A stretch of DNA of 64,000 nucleotides from Neovahlkampfia damariscottae (lineage: Eukaryota > Heterolobosea > Selenaionea > Neovahlkampfiida > Neovahlkampfiidae): contig JABLTG010000094.1 of the NCBI GenBank assembly GCA_016618085.1, positions 1 through 64,000 of the forward strand. Reading direction: 5' to 3'. The notes beneath the pieces were generated by a model, which worked only from the letters and a program-made list of their open reading frames with translations, did not search any database and was not told the DNA's origin. This document shows, in pieces, positions 20,118 to 31,418 of this stretch (its first letter is position 1; each line of letters opens with the position of its first letter). The position numbers and the translations under genes are program-made.

Positions 20118-21336
20118 TCATTTATTTAACTTTTGAAATTCTTGACTGGCTTCTGATAGTCCTTGATCAGAAGCCATTTTTAAATACTTCAAAGACAGTT
20201 GTTTGTTGCCAAAGTCACGATAAGAAATTCCCAGATAAAATTGAGCAAGAGAATCACCAAGATCAGCAGCCATTTTTAAGTATCCATCAGCTTTCTTTTT
20301 ATCTTTTGGAACGCCATTACCACTATCATAACAAAAATACAAGAAAATGAGCCCTTCAATCGATGATTGGTCAGCAGCTAAAGTTGCATAGTCGATCATT
20401 GATTTAAAATCCTTTTGACAACCAAGTCCAACTTTCAAACATGCTGAAACAATGAATTGGGCGAGTGAATCACCTTTATCAGCTAATTCTTTGATTTTTT
20501 GAAACGATTCTACCATTTTTTCATCTTGTGTTATGTTATTAGTTTCGAGCGCATTTGTCAATATGGCACCTGCATACTCTTGCTTCAAAGATTTTGATAA
20601 CCACTTTTTATATGAATTAGTGTCCTTTTTGACACCGTATCCATAAGAATAGCAATAGGAAACATAGTACTGAGCGGCAGCATCTCCTTTCTCAGCCAAT
20701 GAATGGTAATAAGTGAAATTCTTCTTTGTATCACCTATTCCAATAGGATATAAATATGGTTTTAAACTGAATTCTTCATCAAACATTTTTCTACAATGAA
20801 TAATTTTTTCTAAATCATTAACACTGTCTATACTATTGGAAATTAATTGAAATTCGTTGAGTTCATTGATTGAATAATCATATTTCATTTTAATTGCTTC
20901 AAACTCTTTTTCATTTTTTTCAACTTTCTTTTTCAAATCAGCAAGTTTCTGTTCACTTTTTTTTTTAATTTCCAATTTGTATTTTTGTAATAATTCTTCA
21001 ATGGAAATGTAATCATGGTTTTTATGTGATGAAACTGCGCATTTTATACATATTTCTTGTTGTTCTTTGTGACAAAAAAATTCATAAGGTTTTTGATGTT
21101 GTTCACAGAATTTAATTTTTTTTTTTTCTGTGATTAGTCTTTTTTTGTGGTTTTGTAACTTTTTAGGTTTGTGATGGGTTGAGAAACAATTATCACAAAA
21201 TGAAACATCACAGATATCACAAATACAAGTTACAGTTGAATATTCACAAATTTCTTTTGGACAAGGTTAAAAAAAATGTAAAGGTACCACAGTTTGATGA
21301 CTGATCTGTAACTATGAATGGTTCTGTAAAGTTCAT
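20118..21336 (-). CDS. Double B-box, coiled-coil, Sel1-repeat protein
   Basis: Two exons (21288-21336, 20118-21253; 34-base intron) give 394 residues. Residues 16-50 and 60-105 are two B-box-type zinc fingers (CICDICDVSFCDNC; FCEQHQKPYEFFC, EICIKC, SSHKNHD). A coiled coil follows (LEIKKKSEQKLADLKKKVE). Then come at least five Sel1-like repeats (GDAAAQYYVSYCYSYGYGV, GDSLAQFIVSACLKVGLG, GDSLAQFYLGISY). B-box plus coil is half of a TRIM protein; there is no RING. Sel1 repeats form a solenoid that binds partner proteins. The combination suggests a cytosolic adaptor. A second Sel1 gene lies at the right edge of the window. Partners unknown. Confidence 0.8.
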
Positions 21337-21484
21337 AACTTTTTGATGTTGGAATGATTTTATTGGTTGAAAATAGAAAACCATCAAAAGATAACTTTTT
21401 TCATTTTTAGATCCAAAACTACATCAAAAACTAATTTTTTTAAATTAGAACATTTTGACCAACCAATTCATTTTGGATGACTTG

Positions 21485-22962
21485 ATGATGAAGTGTTTTG
21501 TTGTTTTCTTTTTTATTTCTATTCTCTTATCTCTCACGAAAGCAGACAAGAAAACAAATCAAATAAGAGATGAAATGATTGTCATAAGTGATACTCATAT
21601 TGGGGGTATAAGATTTGTCAACAAAACAAGACAACTACTTCTCCACCAAATTTTCTCTCAACTTCAAAAAAATGAAAAACTACACACATTAATCATAAAT
21701 GGAGATTTTTTAGAAACTTGGCTTGATCCTTTTGATGTAGAACCTCCTACCATTGAATCTATTTTGGTTAACAGAAATGTTCATGGATCCAACGTTTTTG
21801 AATATATGAAACAATTGGACACTTTAGCATCACAAAAAGATGTTCAAGTGGTTATATTAAAAGGCAATCATGACATTTCTATTTCACAAAAAAAGTTTAA
21901 TCTTGCTGGTTGGAAAAATGTTAAAATACCTGAAGATGGTTATTTTAATTTTGGGAACTTGGTGGCTCATCACGGTCATCAATTCGATGTTTGGAATACC
22001 CCTGACCCCGTTAAAGGTCTTTTACCTTATGGATATATCTGTACAAGAGTAGAAGGAGAAAGAGCAAAAAAAATGTTTAACTTTGATTCAAAGAAGATTA
22101 TTGAATATGATAAAAAGAATGACTGGAATCCAACAATTAAATGGTTATGTTCAAATATATTAGCATCACGTGCAGCAATTACGTACTTTAAAAATGATAT
22201 ATCATGGATTAATCCACGTATCCTTGGAAGGTAAATATTTATGATTTGATTGATTCAATTTTAAGAATGTTAGGAGGTACATTTTGGGATAATATTTACA
22301 AAAGGAAATACGATGAACATGCTGACAGAATTGTAAAAGGTGCTTGCTTCTATGGCGATGAAAAAGGTCAAGAAAACAATGATATAAAATTGAAATATTT
22401 TGTATCAAAATACACAACTTTATTTAAAAGAATAGTTGATAAATATTCAATTGAGCATTTATCCAATATGATTCAATGTTCATGTCATCAATATCAACCA
22501 ATGCTCGATTCAATTGACAAGAAAGAACAAGAAAACCACATGAAAACAGGACAAAAGAAAATTTATGTTCTTGGTCACAATCACACACCAGACTTAAAAG
22601 AAATGAAAAATATTGTTTATGCAAATTCAGGTTCTTGGGTAAACTCAGCTAAATTACTTCCTTTTATAAAAATCAAATTCAACCCTGAAAATAAAGTGAT
22701 GCAAAGTGTGAAATTGATTGAGTTCAATCCAAGATTTGGTCATCGATTATTGAAATCTTGGGAAACTGACTCAACCAAAACTACAACAAATTCAGCTTCA
22801 AATTTTCAAAAGATTGATTTTTTGAATAAACAAAACAGAAAGCATGAAATTGATGGATGGACATGTCCAAAAGAATTTTATGGAACAAATGATGGATGTG
22901 ATTGTAATTGTGGTGAAAAAATTGATCCAGATTGCAAAGGAATAAATAAATGCCGATGTTAA
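21485..22962 (+). CDS. Secreted calcineurin-like metallophosphoesterase with Cys-rich tail
   Basis: Two exons (21485-22230, 22266-22962) give 480 residues. The start at 21485 gives a signal peptide (CFVVFFFISILLSLTKA). The metal sites of the family are all present: SDTHIGG, NGDFLETW, GNHDIS, AHHGHQ and LGHNHTP, followed by YANSGSW. The order resembles LpxH-like diphosphatases. The C-terminal 35 residues carry eight cysteines (WTCPKEFYG, GCDCNCGEKIDPDC, KCRC), a compact disulfide module likely outside the cell. Substrate is unknown: a secreted phosphatase or pyrophosphatase is the best guess. CCAACCAATTC lies about 20 bases before the ATG. Confidence 0.82.
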
Positions 22963-22991
22963 CTGGTGAAATATTATTTACAAAAAAATTT

Positions 22992-24532
22992 TTATTTTGA
23001 CATTTCCAATTTCACTCTGTCACTTTGTAAAAAACTCAAATCAGCCAACAAAGAATTCTAAAATAAAAATTCAACAAAAAAATTGCTTACAAGTGAAACA
23101 GTCAATTTTGGATCTTGATCTGAAAAGGAAATCAATTTTGGAGCATTGTCAATTTGTCTAATTAATGTTGAAACTTCTTCATCTTCAGAATCATCTGAGT
23201 CATATCCACTCTCACTTCCTTTCAATCCAGACATTCCAGTGCCCATAGCGAATGTTAAACCACTCTTTGAAATTTTAGAATGAAAAAAAAAATTCATACA
23301 TCCTCTAATTCAAATATCGAAGTTGTTTCATTAAATTCTTTATCTTCATCTTCATTTAAATTATAATTTAAAAAAGGAGGTGCTTCTTCAATTGAATTTC
23401 TTTTCGTAATTGGTGATGAATTTGTGGTAAAAGTTGGAGTAGGTGGAATTCTTTCAAAAAGTCTTGGTGAATTCATACTTTCTTGTATTTTAGTTCCAGG
23501 TTGATAATTAGCCATTGGAGAATCTACAAAAGGAGAAAAAGAAATTTTGAATGATTTCTTCATTGAACCTTGTGAATTGAATTGTTTAGTCAACATGGAT
23601 TCAAAAGGAGGTGAATTCAAAGAACTTGGTTGAGATAAAGGTGAATCAGTTTCATATGTTTTTGAAAAAGGAGGTGACTTTGAGAATGAATCTTGTTGAA
23701 TTAAACCTTTCAAATCATGACCTGAATGTTTCTTTGGTATATTAATACCACCACTACCTCCTCCTCCTCCTCCAACAGATCCTCTTGAAAGATTCTTCAT
23801 TATTTCTTGTGATGTTACATTTTCTTCTTTTTTCTTTTGTGAATGTGAACCAAAATGATTTGAGACAATTTGAATTGGTTTTGAAACAGTTTCACGCATT
23901 TCAATTTTTACAGTTTTTCTATATTCAACAGAGATATTCATTGAACCAAATGATGTGTTGATCTTTTTAAAGTTAATTTTCAAATTTTGTTCTTCTGATG
24001 AAAAACCACCTCCTATCGGTTCTGAAGAATCCATATAAAAAGAAAGTTGAATATTTCCTCTTCTATGTTGCATACACTTTCTGTATAGTTTATATGAAGG
24101 CATAAACATGACTGTAGAGTATAAAGCGCGCATCAAAATACAGGAATCAATGTAGCTTTGATTTGTGTCAATATCACTTTGATCTTTTGAATTTCGACTC
24201 ATTATCCATCGTTCAAGGAGTGTACTTTTTTTTTCTCCTTCACTTTCTACAGTAACATAAATATCCAAGTAAATTGTATTCGGATTTGTTTTGAAGGTTT
24301 GTTGTAATTGAGAACAAACATCTTTAATTTCAGGTACGTTTATATTAAACTAAGTTGTTATTTTCAATTTTTTTTTTTTACCCATTTTGAAGCTTCTCGT
24401 TTTTTTACGTCTAACGGAAAAGGAATACGAGAATTTAAAATTATTGAAGTCGTTTTAATGGCAAATTCTATGGTCAAGCTATTAGTAGTTTATTATTTTA
24501 CCGTTCCAGAATGTTTCAGCACGATCGGTCAT
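22992..24532 (-). CDS. ATG13: ATG13 autophagy protein
   Basis: Five exons on the minus strand (24502-24532, 24382-24467, 23300-24349, 23091-23264, 22992-23057) join to 1407 bases, 468 residues. The N-terminal HORMA domain is clear: FAIKTTSIILNSR, KWFNINVPEIKD, LLERWIMS, ILMRALYSTVMFMPSYKLYR. A long Ser/Pro-rich disordered region follows, with repeated SPPF/SPL motifs that suit phosphoregulation and Atg1 or Atg8 binding, then an acidic end. ATG13 activates the Atg1/ULK1 kinase to start autophagy. The exon joins reproduce the expected HORMA order. A Gly-rich run sits near the middle. The neighbours (phosphoesterases on both sides) are not functionally linked. Confidence 0.87.
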
Positions 24533-24629
24533 TTTGTTCTTTTTGATGTTTTTTTTTTTCCGTTGGTCTGTTTTTATATTTTTAGATGAAATTGACCAAT
24601 GGTTGGTTTATAAAAAATAAATGGATTTA

Positions 24630-26382
24630 TTATTGATAAAGACGACTTTGTAATGCTTGCCATCCATTCCATTCTGTTGTTTCAAAAAGTCTGAATTCTC
24701 TTTTTGGATATTTAATTTCTCCTAATTCTTTCATGTAGTCTTCAACTGCTGAAATTAATTTGATTCCATCATTTTTATGGGACTGTTTTTTGACATTTTG
24801 AAGCATTGAATATCCATCTCCACCACCTAATAAATATTTTGTTGATGCAATGGTATATTCTTTTTCAGGGTCAATTAGTTCATCTTTGTAAATTGCTTTG
24901 ACAATTCTTGAACCGGTTTCTTTAGTTTTGTCAAATTCGATTTCTAATTTTGAAGATAGATGAGGATATGATCCTAATATTTCGCCATATTTTGAAATTC
25001 CCTTTGAAGAAATTAAAATATACAAGAAATTGACATACATATTCAACCAATGATAGAAAGTCTTTACCGAGGATTGTGCCAAAATGACAAGTATCAACAA
25101 ATGGAAATTCTCTTTCTAGATCACCTTTTGTCAAGATCTAATTTTAAATTAGAATTTTTTTGAATATTTACATGTCCAGCGGGATAAAAGGTATCATTTC
25201 TGATATTCCCCCCACAAATGAATCCAAAATCACAATTGAATTTGTTTTTTATTGAATCAGCAACTAAATTACCCATATTTGTTTCTCTGGATCTCAAATG
25301 TTCAGTAGCAGAATTTAAATTTGATGAAACTAAAACAATTGGATCATTTGAGTCTTTTGGTAATTGATCAACATAAAACTTTACAATTTTAGCTGTTTCT
25401 GGATCAGGTTCAAAACCACGATTTACAATCATTTTCCATGTTGTGAATACATTCACTTTTGTAAATGATTTTCCTTTGAATTCAGTTGTTCTTTTTTCCA
25501 ATTCAAATTGCAATCTAAATAAGTATCTCCCATCTAATCCACTTTTATGAATCAAAGTTTCACCACAATACTGTGTATGTGGGAAATGATCATGGCCTCC
25601 AATCATAATGTTAATTTCAGGAACAGCTTTAGCGAGTTGAACATCTTCAGAAACATTCAAATGTGTCAAAGCAATCACACAATCAACATTTTCTGTTTCT
25701 CGCAAGTATTTTACACACCTTTTAGCCGATTTTCTACAAGTTAGTCAAAAATATGTTCATACAAAATATCTTCAAAATAGGTTTCTGGATTTGGTTTAGA
25801 TAGAGATGTTGTTTTTTCTGTGCAAACACCGAACAATCCAACTTTCATTCCTCCTTCTAAAGTTAATATATTGGTTTCAATTGTTCCAGGTAATAACTCT
25901 TTTTTTGATTTATCCACAAATATGTTGGAATTGAGGTATTTCACAGTGTCTTGAGTTTCTTTGATTCTTTGAATCAAAATATCAGTTCCAAAATCAAATT
26001 CATGGTTACCAATACAATAAAAATCAACTAAAAAAATATTAAAAAACTCAAATTTACATGGCATCGTGTTCAAAATGTCAATCATGTGTTTTCCTTTGAA
26101 TTTTTGTGCCAAAGCTGATGCAGACAAAAAATCACCATTTAAAGTAACAATAGTTTGATATGGTGCTTTTTTAAGCTCTTTTTTTAAAAGTGTGTTTAAT
26201 TCTGCCATTCCTCCAACACCAAACTTGTCTTTTTTGTTTTTTTGATTTGTTTTTTCTTACCTTTTTCTACTTCATACACATCATTCACTGAGAACAATGT
26301 AAAGTTAGACCTGTGAGTAACATAAATTTTTAACAAATTCTTACCTTTGAATTGTTGTTGTTCCTCCTTTGCTTGTCATCAT
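24630..26382 (-). CDS. 5'-nucleotidase/UshA-family metallophosphoesterase
   Basis: Seven exons (26345-26382, 26261-26310, 26058-26228, 25763-26027, 25172-25733, 25039-25137, 24630-25001) give 518 residues, all joins in frame; introns run from 29 to 37 bases. The N-domain has FTLFSVNDVYEVE, LNGDFLSAS, CIGNHEFDFG, THLN and GGHDHFPH, the metal and catalytic set of 5'-nucleotidases. The C-domain has GNIRNDTF and GGGDGYSML, which bind the base. There is no signal peptide, so it is likely cytosolic, unlike the secreted animal enzyme. It would hydrolyse nucleotides or related phosphates. The start codon is only 3 bases after an ATTGG pentamer. Confidence 0.87.
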
Positions 26383-26417
26383 TAACCAATGAAAAAAATT
26401 GTTGAAAAAAAAAACGT

Positions 26418-26978
26418 TTATTTATTTTCTTTCTCCAAATTTTTTATTTTTTCATTTATATTTGGAACTTTAAAATCTTTTATCTCAAAAACCAATTTCC
26501 CAGAAGAAGGAGTTTTAAAGGTGAAACACCTTGTGAAAAATGTGAATTTTTTTTTCACTTACCAATCTGGCAATATTTTTAAAATTAAATCCAGTTCTTC
26601 AATTATTATCTTTTTATTTTTTTTTATAGGTGATAAATTCAGGATTTGAATTATCAACTCGTCTTTATACATCGCTGTTCTTTTTTTTTCTTTGTACAAG
26701 TCTCTAATTATCCTTAGTGTTCTATCAAGTTGATTGTATTGTAACTTTAATGTTAATTTTTCATCTAAAAGTTTGTTGTTTATCAGGATTTTTTCATTTT
26801 CTTTTATTTTTTTAATTGTTGCAGGCGCCAAAATTGAAAAAATTTGTTTTTCGACTTCTGTTGTTTCATTTTTGGTTTTTGGTTTTTTAAATGGTATTTC
26901 AACTTCAGTTGATTCGTCTGCTTTTCTTTTTTTTGGTTGAACTTTTTTGCTTCTTGATCTTATCGGTGTTGAGCTCAT
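26418..26978 (-). CDS. Protein with Cdt1 C-terminal winged-helix domain
   Basis: Two exons (26563-26978, 26418-26529) join to 175 residues. A basic N-terminus with NLS-like clusters (KKVQPKKRK) precedes a helical domain that reads like the Cdt1 C-terminal winged helix: LDRTLRIIRDLYKEKKR, IIQILNLSP, EELDLILKILPDW and FKTPSSGKLVFEI. That domain binds MCM helicase during origin licensing. The usual Cdt1 middle domain, which binds geminin, is absent: the protein is about a third of Cdt1 length. It may be a split or reduced Cdt1, or an unrelated winged-helix protein. Only the last splice, with its two carried bases, reveals the end of the domain. Confidence 0.48.
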
Positions 26979-27127
26979 GTTAAAAAAGTATAACCGTATT
27001 ATCGGATTGGATAATATTTCATGTCATTAATTTCCAATTTTTTCGATAAAATGAAACAGGAAAATGGATTTTTTTTCTGTTTAGTTTCTACAGATTTGTG
27101 ATTGGTTTATATTTCCCGCTTAAAGAG

Positions 27128-28379
27128 ATGGATGTCCGTTATGAAGAAGTGAGAAGAAAATTCCAAGCGCTAGCAATCAAAAGAGATTGGAAAAGAAAAA
27201 ATTGGAATAATAAAAAAGAAAAAAACACAGAAACTGCTGAAGTTTGGGTAATTGAAGACAACATGGACATTTCATTCACATCTCCAGCCAAAAAACTACC
27301 AACTGCATTATTACAAGAATTTGATGAAAAAGAAAACTTTATATCAAGAAATTTGTTTCATGATGAAGCTGAGGTCTCAGGAGAAGACAGTGAAGAAGAA
27401 GAAATTGAAGAATTCGAAGGTGAAGACAGCTTTATTGATGATGATGAAGAATCAGAACGAAGTTGTATTTCTGAAAATAGTTTTAGTGATTCTTATGAAG
27501 AATATGAACAAGAAAGACTCAAAACACCACAACAAAATTCTATTATCGACATTTCTTCTGACGAAGAGGAATTCCAAGAAAAAGAGAACACAATGAAAAG
27601 TAACCGTCCTAGTGAATTACAATCAATACCAAATTCAAGATTAAGCACACAAGTATTTTATGATTCACCAATTAAAACTCGAATTGCCGAAAAAATGACC
27701 AAAACAAAATCAAATATTCCTTTTCAAAAGAATAAAGAAATGTACTTGAGACAATATTACATTGAATTCAACCAAAGAATATTTGACAACCAGCTTCCCA
27801 AGGTAAAAATTTTCACTATTTTTATTATGACAGAATCCACCATTAATTTGGTCAGTTCATTTAACAAAAACAGCAGGACGTTGTATTTCAACACTATCAT
27901 CTGGAAACAATCGTTCAATAAAAATTGAAATGTCATCAAAGGTTGTAGATTCCATTGAAAGATTGAAAATCACATTATCACATGAAATGTGTCATGCAGC
28001 TACTTTCATGATTAATCAAGAAAATAATCCTAACCATGGTAAGAGTTTCAAACAGTGGGGATACAAAGTTCATCAAGTCTATCCAGAAATTACTGTAACA
28101 ACAACACATTCCTATGATATCAACTACAAATATAAATATCAATGTGTAGGTTGCAAAGCGATTTATGGAAGATTTTCAAAATCTGTAGATACAAAAACAT
28201 CTACTTGTGGTCGATGCAATGGAAATTTAATCTTGCTGGATGAAAAACTGAGAGCATCCAATAAATACAATCAATACGTGAAAGAGAATTTCTCAGCAAA
28301 GAAAGAAAAATTTCCGGGATTATCTACGATTGAAATTATGAAAAAACTATCAAATGATTATAAGTCTTTGAAAAATTGA
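27128..28379 (+). CDS. GCNA/SprT-like DNA-protein crosslink protease
   Basis: Two exons (27128-27802, 27834-28379) give 406 residues. The N-terminal half is acidic and disordered (SGEDSEEEEIEEFEGED), with SUMO-interaction-like IIDISSDEEE. The C-terminal half is a SprT domain: YYIEFNQRIFDNQLP, WSVHLTKTAGRC, then the zinc site LSHEMCHAATF, and a Cys4 zinc ribbon (CVGCKAIYGR, TCGRCNGNL). SprT proteases such as SPRTN and GCNA degrade proteins crosslinked to DNA; the acidic N-arm is typical of GCNA. The HExxH motif is intact. ATTGG lies 22 bases upstream of ATG. The stop is TGA. It fits with SMC6 and other genome-maintenance genes in the window. Confidence 0.88.
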
Positions 28380-28416
28380 ATAAAAAATCCAGGAGATTCC
28401 TTTTTTTTCCATCAAT

Positions 28417-30043
28417 ATGATTGGCTCATTTATTTTATTTGGTTTGTTGTTGCTTGTGGTAAGTGTGACAAAAATCTAACTTGTGTTCATAGGTTTATCT
28501 TTCTTACCAATATGTGAAGTACCTTGAGGCTTGTTCAAAACTCCGAGATATTCCAGGAATCACCTCTTTTTTTAGAATTCCTTATCTTTTAGGTTCAGAG
28601 TCACCATTTAAAACTCAAGTCACAAAAAAAAACGCTAAACAATACGGAGACATGTTTAAATATACTTTAGGATCTTCAAATATACTTTTCTTAACAAATC
28701 CAGAAGACATAAAAAAAATGTTGTTAACAGATATCAAAAAATTTGGAAAACCAGATTTTTTGAAATCACAAAAAGGACCTGTTCACAAAGTTCCAAATAT
28801 GATACGATTAGATACAAATGATGATTGGAAAAGAGTGCGTAGTCTTTCCAGTACAGCCTTTAGTGATTCAAATTTAAAATATGAATTTGAATCTAATGTT
28901 GATAAAGTAACAGATGACTTAATGAATTCTTGGAATGAAATAGCTTTAAAAAATGGTGTCATTAATGCTTCAAAAGATTTTGGTTTTTTGACATTAGATG
29001 TTATCGGAATTTCAGGATTTGGAAAAGAATTTAAAACAATTGAAGAAAAAGATGATACTTATGCTAACATCATTTCAACACTTTTTGGTTCATTAGTGTA
29101 CAAAAGTGCACTGCCTTCATTTTTATTCAAACTTCCAATTCCTTTTTTTCAAAAGATGCTAAATGCAGAAGAAAGATGGGCTGGATATTTGAATCAAATA
29201 ATTAATCAAAGAAGAAAAGATATTTTAGAAGCAGAAAAACAAGGGTTTGCATTTAACAAGACAGATTTATTGAGTAAAATGATGGTATCTCATGTAGAAG
29301 ATGAAAATCCTTTCACACATGATGAATTAATTGGTAAAAATAGAATTTTTGAATTTGACATTTTAAAAGCAAATACACATCTTTTCTTAGTTGCTGGTCA
29401 TGAAACGTAAACTGAATTTAATCATACTAAAATTAATCAACAGAACTGCAAACACTTTAAGTTGGATTTTTTACTTTCTTGCTTTATATCCAAAATATCA
29501 AGATATGGTAAGTAATATATTGATATTTGACCATTTTACAAGATAAATAAAGAGGCAATCGAAGAATTTGGTGATGAAACAAAATTATCATTTGAGAAAT
29601 TATCAAAAGGATTTCCAATTACAAAGGCAGTGATCAATGAAACTTTACGCTTGAAAAACCCAGCTTCAGGAGCATTAAGATCTTTGTTAACTGATTATAC
29701 AATTAGAGGACATGTTATTCCAAAAGATACTTTAGTTGTTGCGTCTTTCTTGGCTGTTGGTATGAACAAAAATATTTGGGGAAATGATGTTGATGATTTC
29801 AAACCAGAAAGATTTTTAAATCGGGACATGAAAGATTTAAGATATGTGTTTTCACCATTTTCATCTGGACCAAGAGTTTGCATTGGAAAAAGATTCGCAG
29901 AAATGGAAATGATTTTGATCATTGCAAAGGCGATGATGAAATTTAGAATTCATGCAACTGAAGAATTAAAAAATGTTGATGAAGTAACTGCAGGAACTAT
30001 GAGGCCTTCTATTCCGATAAAAGTGAATATTTCATTAAAATGA
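28417..30043 (+). CDS. Cytochrome P450
   Basis: Five exons (28417-28458, 28493-29333, 29370-29406, 29444-29507, 29543-30043) give 494 residues. The first exon is a membrane anchor (SFILFGLLLLV). AGHETTANT (I helix), NETLRLKN (ExxR, K helix), and FSSGPRVCIGKRF with the haem Cys are all present. P450s oxidise hydrophobic substrates with a reductase partner, usually at the ER. The second intron (29334-29369) is 36 bases with no in-frame stop, so retention would simply add 12 residues; the family consensus before AGHET favours removal. The start ATG is immediately followed by an ATTGG pentamer (ATGATTGG). Substrate cannot be told from sequence. Confidence 0.9.
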
Positions 30044-30281
30044 TTTTTTGAAAATCAAATTTTTTTTTAATTATAAATTAGGAGATCTGAATCTCATTGG
30101 TTGAAACCTAAAATCTAGAGATCAAAGTAAAAACATATAAAGTTATTAAACTTAAACTGAATTCATATTATAAGTAACTTGATTCAATATTCTTTTCGGA
30201 CAAATAGATTTCATCATTCACAGATAAAATTAAGAAAAAACTAATAATCAATCCGAACCTCAAATTTCGGATTCATCCAAG

Positions 30282-31259
30282 ATGAAATCAACAAAAGAAA
30301 AAGAAGAAGATGATGAAACATTAACTTCTTCTTCTTTTGTTCAAAATATTTCACAATCACAACAAGAACCACAGCCACAACTCACCAGAACAACCATTGA
30401 AGAATTGCAAAATTTTATTGAAAAACTAGAAAAAAAACACCAAACTGAAGTAGAGAATATCGAAAAAGAACATAAAATAAAAATGGATGGTGTATACAAA
30501 AGTCTTGTTTCTCAAATAGAAACCAATCAGAAGAATGAAGAGATAATCAAAGAATTGACTGAACAAAACAAGATTCTACAAGAAAATATAGGTTCAAATC
30601 AGAAATCAAAAATGGATACTTCAAATAAATTACAACAGCAACTGCAAAATGCTCATGTTTCAGATGACCTTTTTCCCTTTGTTCAAGAAATACCTTTGAG
30701 AAATTCAGTCCCTTATATCAAGCTTCCAGAAAATAGAAATTTATCTACTGAACAAATAGAAATTCCAATATCACAAAATTTCAAATTCGATGTTTCAAAA
30801 CCTTCAATTAACACCTTTCGTATGTCGGAAGAAAATCCAAGAAACAATGAGAAGTTCAAAATTCCTCAAACAAAGTCAAACATTCAAAAAAAATCAAACA
30901 AACTTTTTTCTCATCCCAAATGGAAAAATTACAAATTTAATTCTCCAAACAATCAAAAATCAAATTCAGTAAATCATAGATCTTCAGTTGAAACAATTCC
31001 TATTGCTTCTGAAGAACAAGTGATGGAATCATCAACCAAGGAAATAGATGATCCAACCAGATCCCAAATTAGAACCTCTGAAATACCAGTTTTTGAAAAA
31101 GATCCTGAATTGATTGAAGAACAAAAACCTGAAGATTCCATCGAAATTAAAGAATTATTCTCAGAAATGGGTGAAATTTTGAAAACACAGTACGCCTTGA
31201 ATCATTCAGAAAATTCAGAAATGAATGAAGAATTTTTCAGTGAACCCAAAGGAAATTAA
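30282..31259 (+). CDS. Hypothetical coiled-coil protein
   Basis: 325 residues in one exon. An acidic, Ser/Gln-rich head precedes a coiled coil of about 70 residues (LQNFIEKLEKKHQTEVENIE). A basic, Ser/Lys/Asn-rich disordered middle and an acidic tail (EIKELFSEMGEI) follow. There is no membrane helix. I do not recognise a family. It lies upstream of two tandem membrane-protein paralogs on the same strand, which also have charged cytosolic tails, but there is no sequence link. The 238-base gap before it, after the P450 gene, holds one ATTGG and nothing else I recognise. Confidence 0.6.
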   Translation: MKSTKEKEEDDETLTSSSFVQNISQSQQEPQPQLTRTTIEELQNFIEKLEKKHQTEVENIEKEHKIKMDGVYKSLVSQIETNQKNEEIIKELTEQNKILQENIGSNQKSKMDTSNKLQQQLQNAHVSDDLFPFVQEIPLRNSVPYIKLPENRNLSTEQIEIPISQNFKFDVSKPSINTFRMSEENPRNNEKFKIPQTKSNIQKKSNKLFSHPKWKNYKFNSPNNQKSNSVNHRSSVETIPIASEEQVMESSTKEIDDPTRSQIRTSEIPVFEKDPELIEEQKPEDSIEIKELFSEMGEILKTQYALNHSENSEMNEEFFSEPKGN

Positions 31260-31418
31260 ATCAATAAAATTTTGCAATACTTTGAAAACCAATTTGGGCA
31301 AATGCAAGAATCGAACATCTTCCAACGAAACATCCAATGAAATCGCTTCCAAAACTCCGACCAATCATACATATACATTTCCAACGTACGTCACGTTCAA
31401 CTTGAACCTCCAAAAAAC

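Noticed and set aside
22202-22624. Minus-strand ORFs rich in Cys, His and Leu
   Set aside because: Antisense of the metallophosphoesterase.
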